From NCBI GenBank assembly GCA_021464415.1, contig CM038468.1, forward strand, positions 930,001 to 994,000: 64,000 bases of DNA, written 5' to 3'. The position numbers and the translations under genes are program-made. Below, piece after piece: positions 1 through 11,312 of the stretch. This stretch comes from Lonicera japonica. Taxonomy: Eukaryota; Streptophyta; Magnoliopsida; Dipsacales; Caprifoliaceae. Every line of letters starts with the position of its first letter. The first letter of the stretch is position 1. Under the pieces are notes generated by a model. That model did no database searches and was not told the origin of the DNA. It saw only the letters and a list, made by a program, of their open reading frames with translations.

Positions 1-830
1 TTACATTACAATGTTTTGATTCCCCCTTCAATGTTTTGTAGCATTCTTAGTGCCAACAATCTCACAAGAGCATAATGAGAATTTGATGCATCATCAATAC
101 CAGTTTGATAAATACAGCATAGTATATGTCAAATTAAAGGAAATTTAATTTCTGCAGTATTTATTTTGCTTGTTTTCTTTTCCGACAAATGTTCAGTATC
201 TTTCACTAATACACCCAATGCAGTAGGGCTTAAGCAGCAACAACTTTACGGGGGAAATACCTAGTTTTCAAACTTGGAAACAACTTCAAAAATTGCAAGT
301 CCTTTGCCCTAAAGACCCAAAAATAAGGTGATTTTAATCCATTTGGAATTTGTTTTCAACTAGAGTACAATTAAGATCTACATAATGGTTAAGTTGCTCA
401 TTATAAAATAAAACTCGCAAACTTTGTTCATACAATATATGAATGATGAAATTATTTGCGAGAAAAAATTAATAAGCATATCTATTGGTTTCAAAAGAAG
501 GTGTTGGATATGGGGATAAAAATGTTCAAAAGAACCAATTGAATTGTGCACCAATTTCAAAGAATGACTTGGCAGTTGACAAAACAGATCTGTCACAGTT
601 GAAGACTGATCGGTTTGTGCTGATGACCGATCAGTCTTTTGTTGCTCCACTGGTCAGTCAGTAATTCTTGAGTTATTTTCTCTTCCAATTTGATCTCCCA
701 GCTCAAGTGTTGCTTCTCGATGCCATCGGAGTCCTATTTTGGTGCTGTCTGAGACCAGTATTCGATTCTCAATATTCGTCTATTTTGTAGGAGAACGAAT
801 TGCGTCTTCTTCCAAGGGTCGTAAAATGGG
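1..830. other. 3' flank of the MORF gene, no gene seen
   Basis: AT-rich sequence downstream of the minus-strand MORF gene. Open frames here are short and resemble nothing I recognise. The only structure noted is the perfect inverted repeat at 604-636, listed separately. It probably includes the MORF 3' untranslated region, but no polyadenylation site could be fixed by eye. Confidence 0.5.
604..636. repeat. Short perfect inverted repeat (stem-loop)
   Basis: GACTGATCGGT at 604-614 is exactly complementary to ACCGATCAGTC at 626-636, giving an 11-bp stem with an 11-nt loop, about 200 bp past the stop codon of the minus-strand MORF gene. It could form a hairpin in the transcript 3' end or be a transposon relic. 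No function can be assigned. Confidence 0.6.
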
Positions 831-2452
831 TTACCCATGCAACCCTGAGTCTATGTCAACAGATTTCATCTTTTCTTTTCTTTTGGCTTTCCTAGAGCGA
901 GTTTTCTTCCTACATTCATCAACATTTTGATCTCGTAGCCAGTCCACATGATACTTGTCATCATAGGGAACAACCTCTCCATCAATAAATGGTTCCCCTA
1001 CAACAAACATAAAACCATATTCAGTAAAACATAAACTTATGCCAGCAAGTTTAAATCCATTGCGTATGGTCTTCACCATTTCTCTGTGGTGGAAAAGAAC
1101 CCACCAATGCTTTTCAAAAGCCTAGGATGTTTTCGGTTACTGTCCTGTACACTGCCTTTGCTGTTAGTTGTCTCGTCAAGGATTTTTGTACTTTTACAGT
1201 TGTACATTACATTTAACCAACCTTCCATACTTATTAAAAACACTGTGGATGCTCGTACTGGAAATTCAAACATGGCTATAGCCTATAGACAGTGCATTAC
1301 AAGCAATGCTGCAAAGAACATCAATTTGACAAGCCCTTATAAAGACACATCTCCTATACTTTTAACTGTACGCACGGGTTTTGCAAGTGCTATATCCTAA
1401 AAAATCATTTAGCTTGTTTTGAAATGGACGAAGCGGATATAGTACTCCAAAACTATTGAATGTAGTTCCGGAACTAGGTCTTACCATGAACAAAAAGTTA
1501 TCAATAATCAGCGTGTAAGAAAATAATACCTCCGTAGCAATTTTCTTGGGGAGATAAATAAGAGTCCGGCAAAACCCATCTCACATTGGGTAAGGCTACA
1601 AATAACAATCCAAATTAAAAAAAAAAACCAAAATAGGAGCGAATGAAGAACTGAAAGGGACAATGCAAAGGTCACCTTTAATCTTATCAATCAAAATTTC
1701 TGGAATTTTGCAACTGAATGCACAGTAGTACTTGGTAGAAACTGAGTATATTGATTTCTTTGCTTCCTCTTCACTGCACAAATACAAGATATAAATAATA
1801 GTGAAATTTATATATTCAATCCAATTAAAGCTAACCATAACTAATCCAACAGCATGCAATTCGGTACAAGGACAATCTATTACATTATAAATGATAATAA
1901 TGCACTGAATTTACTTTTCAGAAATTCAATAGACAAGGTAGAATAACCTGAACTAGTCCAAATCACAAAATGCAAGGCTGGTGAATTACCTATTCTTGCA
2001 AAACCGAAACATAAAAGTAATTTTCACTCTACAAAACATAATATTACTGCAAAATTGAGCTATATTTTTATAATTGTAAGTTGCTCTATTATTAGTAGTC
2101 AGTCATTTTCTCTTGGGAAACAAACAGAAGAATACCTTCCGAGAGCAAGAGCTAGGGTTCCAATATAGTAATTGTGAACAATTTGATGTCGTGTCGGGTA
2201 TCCCTCAGGAGGCTTCATTAATACAAGCCAATGCTCGTAGTCACAGCCATCCACTAACGTCGTCAAATTTTCGTATCCTTGAGTTGTTGACGTTGATTCA
2301 GCGTTCGGCGAATTGTTCGATAAAAAATGTCTAGTTTGAGAAACTGAATGGTGAAAACTAGGGACAGAGGATGAATTCGCATGGGACTTGAAGTAGAAGT
2401 ACTGGCAAATGGCGGCTATGTTTAATTTTCCGGTGATGGTTCTTCGTAACAT
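831..2452 (-). CDS. MORF7-like: Multiple organellar RNA editing factor (MORF/RIP), MORF7-like, mitochondrial
   Basis: Four exons on the minus strand, 2452-2136, 1773-1676, 1595-1530 and 997-831, all bounded by GT..AG and joining in frame to a 215-residue protein. Residues 1 to about 60 form a Ser/Thr/Asn-rich, basic leader that looks like a mitochondrial transit peptide. The MORF box follows (about 66-180): DGCDYEHWLVLMKPP near 68, SEEEAKKSIYSVSTKYY near 106, VRWVLPDSY in the short third exon, then EPFIDGEVVPYD. The tail is Lys/Arg-rich. MORF proteins bind PLS-class PPR proteins and are needed for C-to-U editing of organellar transcripts. The EVVPYDDKYH..WLRDQ stretch is closest, from memory, to Arabidopsis MORF7 rather than MORF8 or MORF9. 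The 66-nt third exon is easily missed but phase-compatible (1-1). No lesion seen, so the gene looks functional. Confidence 0.88.
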
Positions 2453-2714
2453 TTTTTTACGAAGCTGGCGTCTTAGAATTTCCGATCACAGGACAACGGA
2501 AGTGTGTTGTTTACGCGACAAAGAGAAGTGGAACAGACTGGATGCAACAGCTACCCACGAGATCCGATGTATTGTACCTGATTTCATTAACGTGACATGT
2601 TAGATCAGTAGAAATCACAGCTGAATTTTGTTTTAGTAGGAAATAACACCTTTGAATTTTTTTAGGCGTAAATTGTCTGTCTAGCGGTAGATTTAATTCT
2701 TACATGTAATTTTA

Positions 2715-3642
2715 GGGTCATGATATTGGCACCCCAAAAAGTCATCGGTAACATTTCTGTGAAAAAAAGCCTTTCAATTGTTGTTTTCACCCCATTTATA
2801 TTAAGGTAATACAAAAGTTAATTAAGCCACTAATAATATAGTTAATCCTTACCTAATTAAACTATCCTACCAAAATTCATCCACCATCTTCAAAATTCAT
2901 CCACCATTTCCAACCAACCGAGTTTTATGAGATTATTTTTTTCACCAAAACATCTATTGATCGATGCAACATAATTCCAGTTTAAGTAACATTTGATCCA
3001 AAGTAAAACCTTAAGTTTGAGCATGAAGAAGGTTTACTCGGTTCTCCCGTAACCAAATTGCAGGCATGAACGCTTGGTTTCTCTCAACCGAATGAAAGTC
3101 CAGAAAATGTATCTAGTGTCATTCAGTTGAGAGCAACCGAGTGTGTTTAGTGTCATTCGGCGGATCACAATCGAGTGTTCATGCCTACAACTCGGTTATG
3201 GAGAACCGAGTAAACCTTCTTCGTGCATTAAAGAAATGTGATTGTTTTGTTTGTTTATATACTTGTTGCGTATGTTATAAAAATATATAAACCAAGAAGA
3301 TTGAGACAGAGACGATTGAATAGAACAAATCTCAAGTTTTTGTGTTATGGAATTACAAGTTCTATTCGATGTAGATGGGGATAGAGATAATTGAATATAC
3401 GCATTGTTCTCTTGTGTTTTGTTTGAAAATGGGTACTATTTGTTAATGAAGTGAGGGTTAATTATTAATTATAATTAAACTTTAATAGATGTTGTTAATT
3501 AATTAGGTTGTTGCTTTATTTTTAATTATAAGTGGGAGTTAAATGTAGTAAATAGGAGTGTTACCAAGATAAAAGTGTAAAAGTGTGAGTGTTAATAGTG
3601 GGAGTATTACCAAGACTTTTGGGAGTGCCAACATCACCACCA
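2715..3642. mobile_element. Non-autonomous DNA transposon, 928 bp, 8-bp TSD
   Basis: The 8-bp direct repeat taatttta lies immediately outside both ends (2707-2714 and 3643-3650). The ends form imperfect terminal inverted repeats of about 35 bp: left gggtcatgatattggcac, right (reverse complement) tggtggtgatgttggcac. There is no coding sequence. An 8-bp TSD fits hAT; the ends do not match the common hAT termini I know, so the superfamily is uncertain. A strong hairpin is nested in the centre (3021-3232). Confidence 0.8.
3021..3232. repeat. Nested long hairpin inside the 928-bp element
   Basis: Arms of about 50 bp: gcatgaagaaggtttactcg (from 3022) pairs with cgagtaaaccttcttcgtgc (ending near 3227), and aggcatgaac pairs with gttcatgcct. 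Inside these arms a second palindrome, ctctcaaccgaatga / tcattcagttgagag, pairs again. The region can fold as a two-tier stem of about 200 nt. Such foldbacks can be processed to small RNAs if transcribed; that is inference. Confidence 0.7.
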
Positions 3643-5417
3643 TAATTTTAATGTAGAAACACTTCCTAAAAAATAAACAATAAAAATAAATTAACGCTAC
3701 ATGTGTTTAATTAAAAAAAAAGTAACATAAGGAAAAAAGGCAGTCTTAATGAACAAACGACTTTTAGGCCAACACCATAATGGCCAAGCTTAAAAGTTCC
3801 AATCCTTTGCTTTTATTTTTCTAATCATTAATTGATCGCGTTTCAAAAAAAATAATCTTTTGGTTACATAAATTACTTCTTTTATAATTTCTTTATTATA
3901 AATTATTAAATAATATACTTTATTTCATTTTAAAAAATTATGTGGTGTAATCATTTCCACTTGAAGTTGCGTAATAATTATAAGTTATGTCATTTCAACT
4001 ATTAACTTAAGTTTATGATTTTATATACTAATTTATTGTTGCAATCAAACACTTAAATTAAATAATTCATGAATTAAGCCATTTTAAATGGTCTAATTTG
4101 TAAATTGTAAGACAACTAAACAAACTTTTTATATCCAATAAAATGTACCTGAGGTTAATTAGTGCGACATCTTACAAGATCATATATGAAAAAATCACCT
4201 TGCCAATAAACTTATAGCATGTTGGCATCCTATGTAGTATAGGGAGGTCGAACCCTATGTATAGTAACAGCCTAAGACCAATTGGTCATCCATGAGAGAC
4301 CGGTCGGTCATACATGGAAGGGTGCTAATTTTCAGGTTCTGGTGCCCAGGAAGAATGCAGAGGTGATTTGAAGCAAAAATTAAGCATACATCAGTGTATT
4401 TACAATTCTATTCTAGCTTAGAATATAACTAGTACGTAAGGGCACACAAAGAGAAGAAACCAAAACAAAGGACCAATTGGAAAAAAAAAGACAAAAACCA
4501 AACATCATTTCCAACTCGAAATCCATAGCACACTTAATAAACCATTCAATCAACTCAAGTTTTTATTGGCTTTTCACGATAATGCAATTATTGTGAAACT
4601 TATATTGCATGCTTCTACACATTAATAGACTAACATTGATTTAAAAAAAAAAACCGCAAACTTATATGTAAATTAACAAATCAACAAGTTAATTAAGCTA
4701 TTAAAAAAAAGTTGAGAGATATGTAGTACTTGTTTGGTTTAAAATATGTTTCATTCATGCATCATAAATTAGTAAATACTTAAATCTCTTGCATTTTATG
4801 TGAAGAAATTAAAATATAAATAAAGGAGAATTAAAATATAAATTAGTAAATACTTAAAATTACCATTTTAAATATCAACAAGAAAACAAAAACTAGAACT
4901 ACAATTAATGCGGTGTGATAGTTTTTTGCTTGGGGGAAGAAGGTCTATAAAACACACATACATACACGTTGATGACGGCAAAAAGCAGATTAAGGACTTG
5001 CTTTGTTCGAGTTTTTTTTTTCTGCTTTCGAAGAATTTTTAACTGGCAAATTAACATGTAAACTCTCATAGAGAAGGTCAAGTGTTTGATCCACTTGATG
5101 CCAATTCTCACAAAAAAAAAAGAAAAAGAAATAAAGGTCAGACTCTAGTTTGATAAAAACAAAAACTTGAAGCAAAAGAGTGCAAAAACTAATCCTCAAA
5201 TCCAGCAGGTTCTTTCTCAAGGTCAATCTCAAATTGTGTGCACAACTAGTGAGAAGCAAAATTTTCAGGAGAGCGAGATTATGGATTATATTAAGGTAAT
5301 TTTTTTCTTAAAAAGTACTAAATTTGAAGTGGAGACTAGTGTGCTAGTAGTAAATTTATCCTACAAATTAATATTAGCTGCTGATTTATGTTAATATGGT
5401 GCATGTGGGGGGCGCAG
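3643..5417. other. AT-rich intergenic DNA
   Basis: Low-complexity AT-rich sequence with poly-A and poly-T runs. No coding similarity was recognised on either strand. The open frames near 4905-5394 are short, with a composition set by A-rich runs. Parts just upstream of the stress-protein exon could be its decayed intron. Confidence 0.5.
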
Positions 5418-5536
5418 GCTAAGGTGGTGGTAAAGGTATATTGGGGATATCCAAGGGAGAAGCTGTGTGATTCAGTTCAACATCTCAACTTAGATTCACT
5501 TGTTATTGGTAGCAGAGGTTTAGGTGTCATTAAAAG
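5418..5536 (+). pseudogene. Orphan exon of a universal stress protein (USP) gene
   Basis: A 119-nt stretch between a clean acceptor (gcgcag at 5412-5417) and donor (gtaatt from 5537) encodes 39 complete residues. It includes [14 protein letters not shown] and [12 protein letters not shown], the typical third-exon block of plant UspA-domain proteins. The G-S-R-G-L-G stretch is part of the ATP/phosphate-binding loop of the family. The expected preceding exon (start of the alpha/beta domain) and final exon (LGSVSNYV-type block) were not found within about 700 bp on either side. It is therefore best read as a gene fragment, or a gene with very diverged neighbouring exons. Exon identity is fairly secure; expression is doubtful. 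Confidence 0.65.
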
Positions 5537-7728
5537 GTAATTAGCCTAACGTAAACCCCCTCTCAGTTTACTTTTTATCCTTAATTATTTACTCTCATAA
5601 GTTGATGTTCATTTTCATCTCAAATTAACAGTTGTGTTTAATTACCTGTAAATATACATAGTTTGTACTTTTAAAATAATATTTTTAGTATCATTTTATT
5701 TAAGATCAGAACACATGATAGTATATATTTTCTCTCATGTTTCCTATTTTCTCACCAAACAAGCAAATAAGAGAAAACCACTGTGTCTGACTGTTTTCTT
5801 CAATCCCAGGAGAGGGCAAGTAAAATACACGCAGAAGGTTCTTTGAGTGGAATTTTAAGCTTTGTTAAGTAATACCCCAGGCCTATTCATTAGATTTTGA
5901 TTTTCTTTACTTAAAAAACAAGAGGCGGACTTCAGTCCATATATTATTAATATTAGCCATGCAACCCACATCAACCATTCAAAGTTGCTAAAGTAATGCC
6001 AATGCACAAACATTTGTCCTCAACAGTATGCAAATTAAATGTGTATAATTTTAAGTGTGCAAAAGAGGTAGCTTATATTGGAAATAATAGATTGAGCTGT
6101 GGAATTGAATAGAAATTATTACTGATATATATATGGGTGATAAAGATCCAAAAAATTAGGAAAATAATGAGGAGCGACCGCCCTAAAAAAATTTCAATTT
6201 TTTTTTTCATCTGTATTTGATATTAATCTATATATTATCACATATAAGTTTGTGTATAGGGTGGTCCCACACCGCACACACACTTGTTTTTTCTTCCTTG
6301 TTTCAAGAACTAGTACTAAATAAGAATTACACTCCCCCCCCCCAAAAAAAAAAAAAAAAAAAAAGAGAAAAAAGACACCACGACTAACACTTACATTAGT
6401 GTTGAGGAACCACCACCGAACTGCAGTGGCTGTGGTTTGAAACTCTGCCAAACCATTACCATCCAAACAGGAGGAACCCAATGATTCTTGTTGTGCACTA
6501 TATAAAAAATAAACCAAGAGGCAGGCAACGCTTACACCATCAAATCCCTATTAACCATTAGCATGCAAATTCCTTTTGTGGAATATGGATCAAATCAATG
6601 AAGCACAATGTTTATAAAGCAAAAGAAGCAAAACAATTAAAGCAGCACACCTTATCACAAGAACTTCTCCTTGTTTTCAAATCTTCTCACTTTCTCCGCT
6701 TGTTTTCTTGCTGAATTCATATGCAATTGTACTTCATTTCCTTTGTTCCCAACTACATGATAAACATATTTTTCTCGATAAGAAACGATATTTTATAGCA
6801 CCTCAAAAGATAATACATCAATGGAGAAGCATGGCTAAGACACAGTGGATGAGGGATCCACTAGACTCAACCAAAAAAACACAAGAAGCCGTACATATAA
6901 AAACTGCAAATCTGGGCCATCTTAGCAACAGAAACTAAAACTATCAATCCCAAACAAGAAAGCCTTAGAACTGTCGAAAATTCTAGACGCTTTAGCCCAC
7001 AATCCGACCAAAAATCTAATATAATCCCACACAAATTGAACTGGAATTGGTTTTGGAAAACTTAAGTGGCGGCGTAGAATTCTATCCTCCACAAATTTAT
7101 GGTTTTAGAATTCAAGTTGAATTCTAAATTTAGTCATTTTGCGGCATCCAAACAGGAGAATTAGAAAACCATGTCCCAATTCCAATTCTATCATACGGAA
7201 TTGGGGTATCTAAACACACCCCAAGTTCATTAGTAAATAGTGCTAAGAATTGAATAATTATTATGAAGTATAAAATAAAAATTATGCATATAACAATTAA
7301 TAAAAAATATAGTATTTAGTGTAAAAATTAATTAATAATTATAAGAAAATCATAAAATCCACGTAAGATGTTTTAAGGTCAAAAAATTTAAGCCAGTCCA
7401 AAAATTTCAAAGACACAAATTTTAGAGCTAGCATATGTTCAAGTTAAGTTTTTATAATTGCACAATCACAGCCCATCTTTATATTATTAGTATTTTAACC
7501 CACACAATAATAATAACTTCCACTCTATTTTAAGTAACTATTTTATTTTTCTTTCGTCTATCAATTAGTTACTTTCTTATTGCTTCATTTGGTAATTAAA
7601 TTAATTACTTTTATTAAGAAACGGATTGAACATAACATATTTATGTAGTATTATTTTATGATGTCCCAAATTAAGAGATTTTTGTATTTTTTTTTAATGT
7701 ACCAAAGTCGAAATATTTTATTTTCTTT
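5537..7728. other. Intergenic DNA with homopolymer tract
   Basis: No gene recognised. It contains a C9 run followed by about 21 A (6337-6364). Around 6985-7230 there is sequence reminiscent of the edge of a Tourist-like MITE (aaacacaccccaagttc), but no matching left end was found. The rest is AT-rich. Confidence 0.45.
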
Positions 7729-8157
7729 TTTGGTCATAATTAATATACGAAATTTTAATAATAAAACAAGTTTTACTTTCAGCAAATTATTAAGTTAAAA
7801 TTACTGTAAAAAAAACATTAAGAACGAGTAAAACGGAAACCATACTTTTAGTTTAGACAAAGGGATACATTTTACACAAGGAAAGAACCTCTCCATATGA
7901 GACTTTTAGGCCTCTCCATAGGAAATACCAAAATCTAATTGAGACTCCAATGGGGAAGAAGGAAACAAAAAACATTTAACAAAGACTTTAAAAAAAACCT
8001 ATATGTAGGTAATTCAATTAGGTTTCTACAAGGGTATATTTGTCCATACAAAAAAAAAGAAAAACACTTAAAGTTATTTGTACTTATATATATATTAAAT
8101 ATTATATATTATAGATATAGATATAGATGATGTAACACCTTTATTAAAGTAGCTTTA
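7729..8157. repeat. Segmental duplication, copy 1 (PPR downstream flank)
   Basis: This 429-bp stretch just 3' of the PPR gene recurs at 19801-20445 in the same orientation. They share runs such as ggtaattcaattaggtttct, with scattered substitutions. The second copy carries a 228-bp MITE (19921-20148) that is absent here, so this copy preserves the empty site at about 7848 (acttttagtttag). Confidence 0.85.
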
Positions 8158-8239
8158 GTAAGAAAAGACTTAGGTTTTGTATTAAGTTTCCCAAGTACAA
8201 AGATCAGTTCAATTGGAACGAAACTAACTTATTTAGGCA

Positions 8240-10930
8240 TTATGCTAGGTTTGTTCGAACCTTTACTTGATAAAACAGTACTTGCTGCTCATATGTTCTG
8301 TCATCATCATCGCTCATATAATCATTATCAGGCACATAATCAGCCCACTTCATCTCATCAATGAGCACATTGAGCCTCTCATAAATCTCTTTGCACCTCG
8401 GATGGGCTTTGTCACCAATAAGAAACATATGTACCTCAGATTTTACTTCGATCCAACTACAACCTGGCTCCTTCTTCAGCCCACCCTGTCTCATCATCTT
8501 CCTCATTTTAGAAACCTCGTCCCACATTCCTGCATCTGCGTATATATTTGACAAAAGAACATATGCAGAAGAATCTTGAGGGTCCAATTGAAGTAGTGAT
8601 CTTGCAGCCTTTTCGGCCACCTCTACATCTCCATGAATCTTGCAAATACTAAGTAGAGTTCTCCAGATAACATCATCAGCCTCCAAAGGCATCTCTTGAA
8701 TAAGCTTTATAGCTTCATTAACTTTGCCCGACCTCCCTAAAATATCAACCATACACGAGTAATGTTCCAACTGAGGATCTAATCCATAATGTCTCCTCAT
8801 TGAATCGAAGTATTGCAACCCTTTATCAACTAACCCCATGTGTGCACAAGCTCGTAGTACTGACACAAAAGTTGCATGATTTGGTTTCACATTCTTTAGT
8901 TGCATAACGTCAAATATATGCAAGGCCTCTTCTCCTTGGCCATGTTGTGCGTAGCCACAAATCATGGCGTTCCATGTCACAAAGTCCCGCTCTGGAGCTT
9001 TTTCGAAGATTAGTCTCGAGTCTAGCATGTTTCCACACTTTGAATACATGTCAACAAGAGTGCTTGATATGAACGCATCAGAATGCATTTCTTGCTTGAT
9101 TATTTGAGCATGGATTTGCTTTCCAAGTCCAACAGTTGCAAGATTAGCACAGGTATCAAGAATTGTTGCATAAGTGAAGTTATCGGGCTTAACTCCCATT
9201 TCCAACATCCAATAAAAGAATTTTTGAGCTTCTTCACTCTGTTCCTGAAGTGAGAATCCTGAAATGATGGCATTCCAAGAAACCATGGTTTGTTTCTCCA
9301 TTCTATCATGGAGCTTCTCTGCTTCTTCCACCTTTGCACACTTGCAGTACATATCTACAAGAGCACTTCCGACAAACGAGTCCAATCCCATCCCAGACTT
9401 GGTTATTCGGCCATGAATCTCCGTGCCGCAATTCAAAGCTTGTTGAGCTGCACAAGCTTTCAAAACACTACCATAAGTAAAATCATCAGGTTCCATACTC
9501 GAACGGAGCATCCAAACAAACAGTGACAATGTTTCTTCTTCCTTCCTGTTTTGCTCACACGCTGCAATGATTGCATTCCAAGAGACAACATCGCTTCTTT
9601 CCATTTCGTCAAAGACACGACGAGCTTCAACCAGAGCTCCACATTTTCCATACATGTCCATAATGGCATTTGCCACACAAACATTAGAGCAAAAACTACT
9701 CTTGATTGCTAATCCGTGTACTTGGACTCCGTCTAAATGCCCTTTAATCATTGCACAGGCGCTAAATGCACCAGATAAGCTAATTTCATCAAAACCAAGT
9801 CCAGAGTTTAGGAGATGAAGAAATATCTGCAATGCTTCAAATGCTTGATCACCTCGAGCACATCCAATAATTATTGCGTTATGAGATTGCAAATTACGAT
9901 TTGGCAACGACTTAAATAACTTTTTGGCGTCAGACAAATTGTCACATTTTGCATACATATCCAGAGTGGCAGTTCCTACTATGATATCAGATCCAAAGTT
10001 CCTCTTGAATGCATGCCCATGCAATTGCGAACCCAATCTTAATGCAGATAAACCAGCACAGGACCTGAAAACACTGGCATAAGTTGATTGACTAACCCCA
10101 ACTCCTTCCTTTTGCATCTTCTTGAATAGTTCTAAACCACTGAAATACTCATCGTTTTGAACACAACCAGCAATTAAAGCACTCCAAGAAACCCAATTCT
10201 TCTCGGTCATTTCATCGAAAAAATGTATAGAGTCCTTTAGTTTCTTACATTTCGCGTACATGTCCACTATTGCGCTTCCTGTCACCACATCTAAGTCAAA
10301 ACCCATTCGGACCACTTTCCCATGTACCTGAATAGCCAAATCATAGTCTTCCAAGCCCAAACATGCTTTTAAAACAACAGCAAAAGTGGTCCGGTCCAAT
10401 GCCACGCCCTCTTTTCCCATTTGTACAAAAACATCAAGGGATTTGCAATAACTACCATTTTGCAAGTACCCAGAAATCAGCGAATTCCAAGAAATTACAT
10501 CCCTCTCAGGCATTGTGTCAAACATCCACCGTGCCATCATCATGTTCCCACCCCCGGCATAACCAAAAATCATCGCGTTCCAAGAAACTGTGTCTGGTTG
10601 AGGCATTCCATCAAACACCTTATTAGCATATTCCAAATTTAAACATTTTATGTACAATTGGATCAAGCAATTCGTAACAAAGACAGTGGGCTCGAACCCA
10701 GAGGCAATCATGCGAGCATGTGTTTGTTTTCCAGGATCGAGTGCTCTTTGATCCGAACATTCTTGGAAAATATGGGAAAATGTTTTTCTACTGGGGGTGA
10801 TTGGTTTGGGGTATTGGTAGAGACTGTGCAGATGGGTTGAGTAAAACTGGGCATAACGATGCTGTGTGGAAGCTCTGATGGGGAAAAAGATGAGCCTTGC
10901 AAAGGGAAGGTGAGAAATGGTAAGTGCCAT
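8240..10930 (-). CDS. MEF13-like: PLS-class PPR protein, E/E+ subgroup, predicted mitochondrial RNA-editing factor (At3g02330/MEF13-like)
   Basis: Single intact 896-codon frame with no intron. The N-terminus (about residues 1-45) is basic and Ser/Thr-rich without acidic residues, like a mitochondrial presequence. A long array of P, L and S pentatricopeptide repeats follows (about 48-740), with recurring VSWNAMI and LVDMYSKCG motifs. The E domain (PLEADDVIWRTLLSICKIHGD onward) and an E+ tail (about 790-896) close the protein; there is no DYW deaminase domain. E+ proteins bind one RNA site through the repeats and recruit a deaminase in trans, often with MORF partners. Length and the TFSHIFQECSDQRAL..GKQ start match my memory of the At3g02330 family, reported as MEF13; that orthology is from recall. 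The start codon is the first Met before the presequence. No lesions seen. Confidence 0.92.
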   Translation of the reverse strand: MALTISHLPFARLIFFPIRASTQHRYAQFYSTHLHSLYQYPKPITPSRKTFSHIFQECSDQRALDPGKQTHARMIASGFEPTVFVTNCLIQLYIKCLNLEYANKVFDGMPQPDTVSWNAMIFGYAGGGNMMMARWMFDTMPERDVISWNSLISGYLQNGSYCKSLDVFVQMGKEGVALDRTTFAVVLKACLGLEDYDLAIQVHGKVVRMGFDLDVVTGSAIVDMYAKCKKLKDSIHFFDEMTEKNWVSWSALIAGCVQNDEYFSGLELFKKMQKEGVGVSQSTYASVFRSCAGLSALRLGSQLHGHAFKRNFGSDIIVGTATLDMYAKCDNLSDAKKLFKSLPNRNLQSHNAIIIGCARGDQAFEALQIFLHLLNSGLGFDEISLSGAFSACAMIKGHLDGVQVHGLAIKSSFCSNVCVANAIMDMYGKCGALVEARRVFDEMERSDVVSWNAIIAACEQNRKEEETLSLFVWMLRSSMEPDDFTYGSVLKACAAQQALNCGTEIHGRITKSGMGLDSFVGSALVDMYCKCAKVEEAEKLHDRMEKQTMVSWNAIISGFSLQEQSEEAQKFFYWMLEMGVKPDNFTYATILDTCANLATVGLGKQIHAQIIKQEMHSDAFISSTLVDMYSKCGNMLDSRLIFEKAPERDFVTWNAMICGYAQHGQGEEALHIFDVMQLKNVKPNHATFVSVLRACAHMGLVDKGLQYFDSMRRHYGLDPQLEHYSCMVDILGRSGKVNEAIKLIQEMPLEADDVIWRTLLSICKIHGDVEVAEKAARSLLQLDPQDSSAYVLLSNIYADAGMWDEVSKMRKMMRQGGLKKEPGCSWIEVKSEVHMFLIGDKAHPRCKEIYERLNVLIDEMKWADYVPDNDYMSDDDDRTYEQQVLFYQVKVRTNLA

Positions 10931-11312
10931 TGGCCTTTGAAGTCATGCTTTGGTGCCTTTCTATAGCCGTTAAGGTTCTTTCCCGAAATCTGATATAAAG
11001 GAGCAATTATATTTGAGATATATTAATATATTGATTATACCTCGAAAAGGAGATGACACTCAAAATTTAAAATATTTGGAAAATAAAAAGTCGAGTCTAT
11101 TATTTTCATACAAGTAGTATTTTTTCTTGAAAGGTAAGAAAAATCAAACAATAACTTTCAATTCACAATGAAATGAATATGCGGTGCTCTAAGTACATGT
11201 ATTCAATTAAATCAATAGTTTATTAGAGGTGTGGAGGCTGGTTATTGATTCTTTTTCATTTTCATTGTTTCATTTTATTATCTCTCAGTGAAGAATGTCA
11301 TATAGTTTCTTC
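10931..11312. other. Upstream region of the PPR gene
   Basis: AT-rich sequence between the PPR start codon and the hAT element. It presumably holds the PPR promoter and 5' leader for minus-strand transcription. No unambiguous TATA box or motif can be assigned. Confidence 0.45.

Noticed and set aside
1080..1529. Loss of the conserved RWVLPDSY exon in the MORF gene
   Set aside because: First suspected because exons 2 and 4 are phase-compatible, but the exon was found at 1530-1595 with good splice sites.
6194..6517. 107-codon minus-strand frame
   Set aside because: Half of it is a translated poly-A/poly-C tract and the rest has no similarity I recognise.
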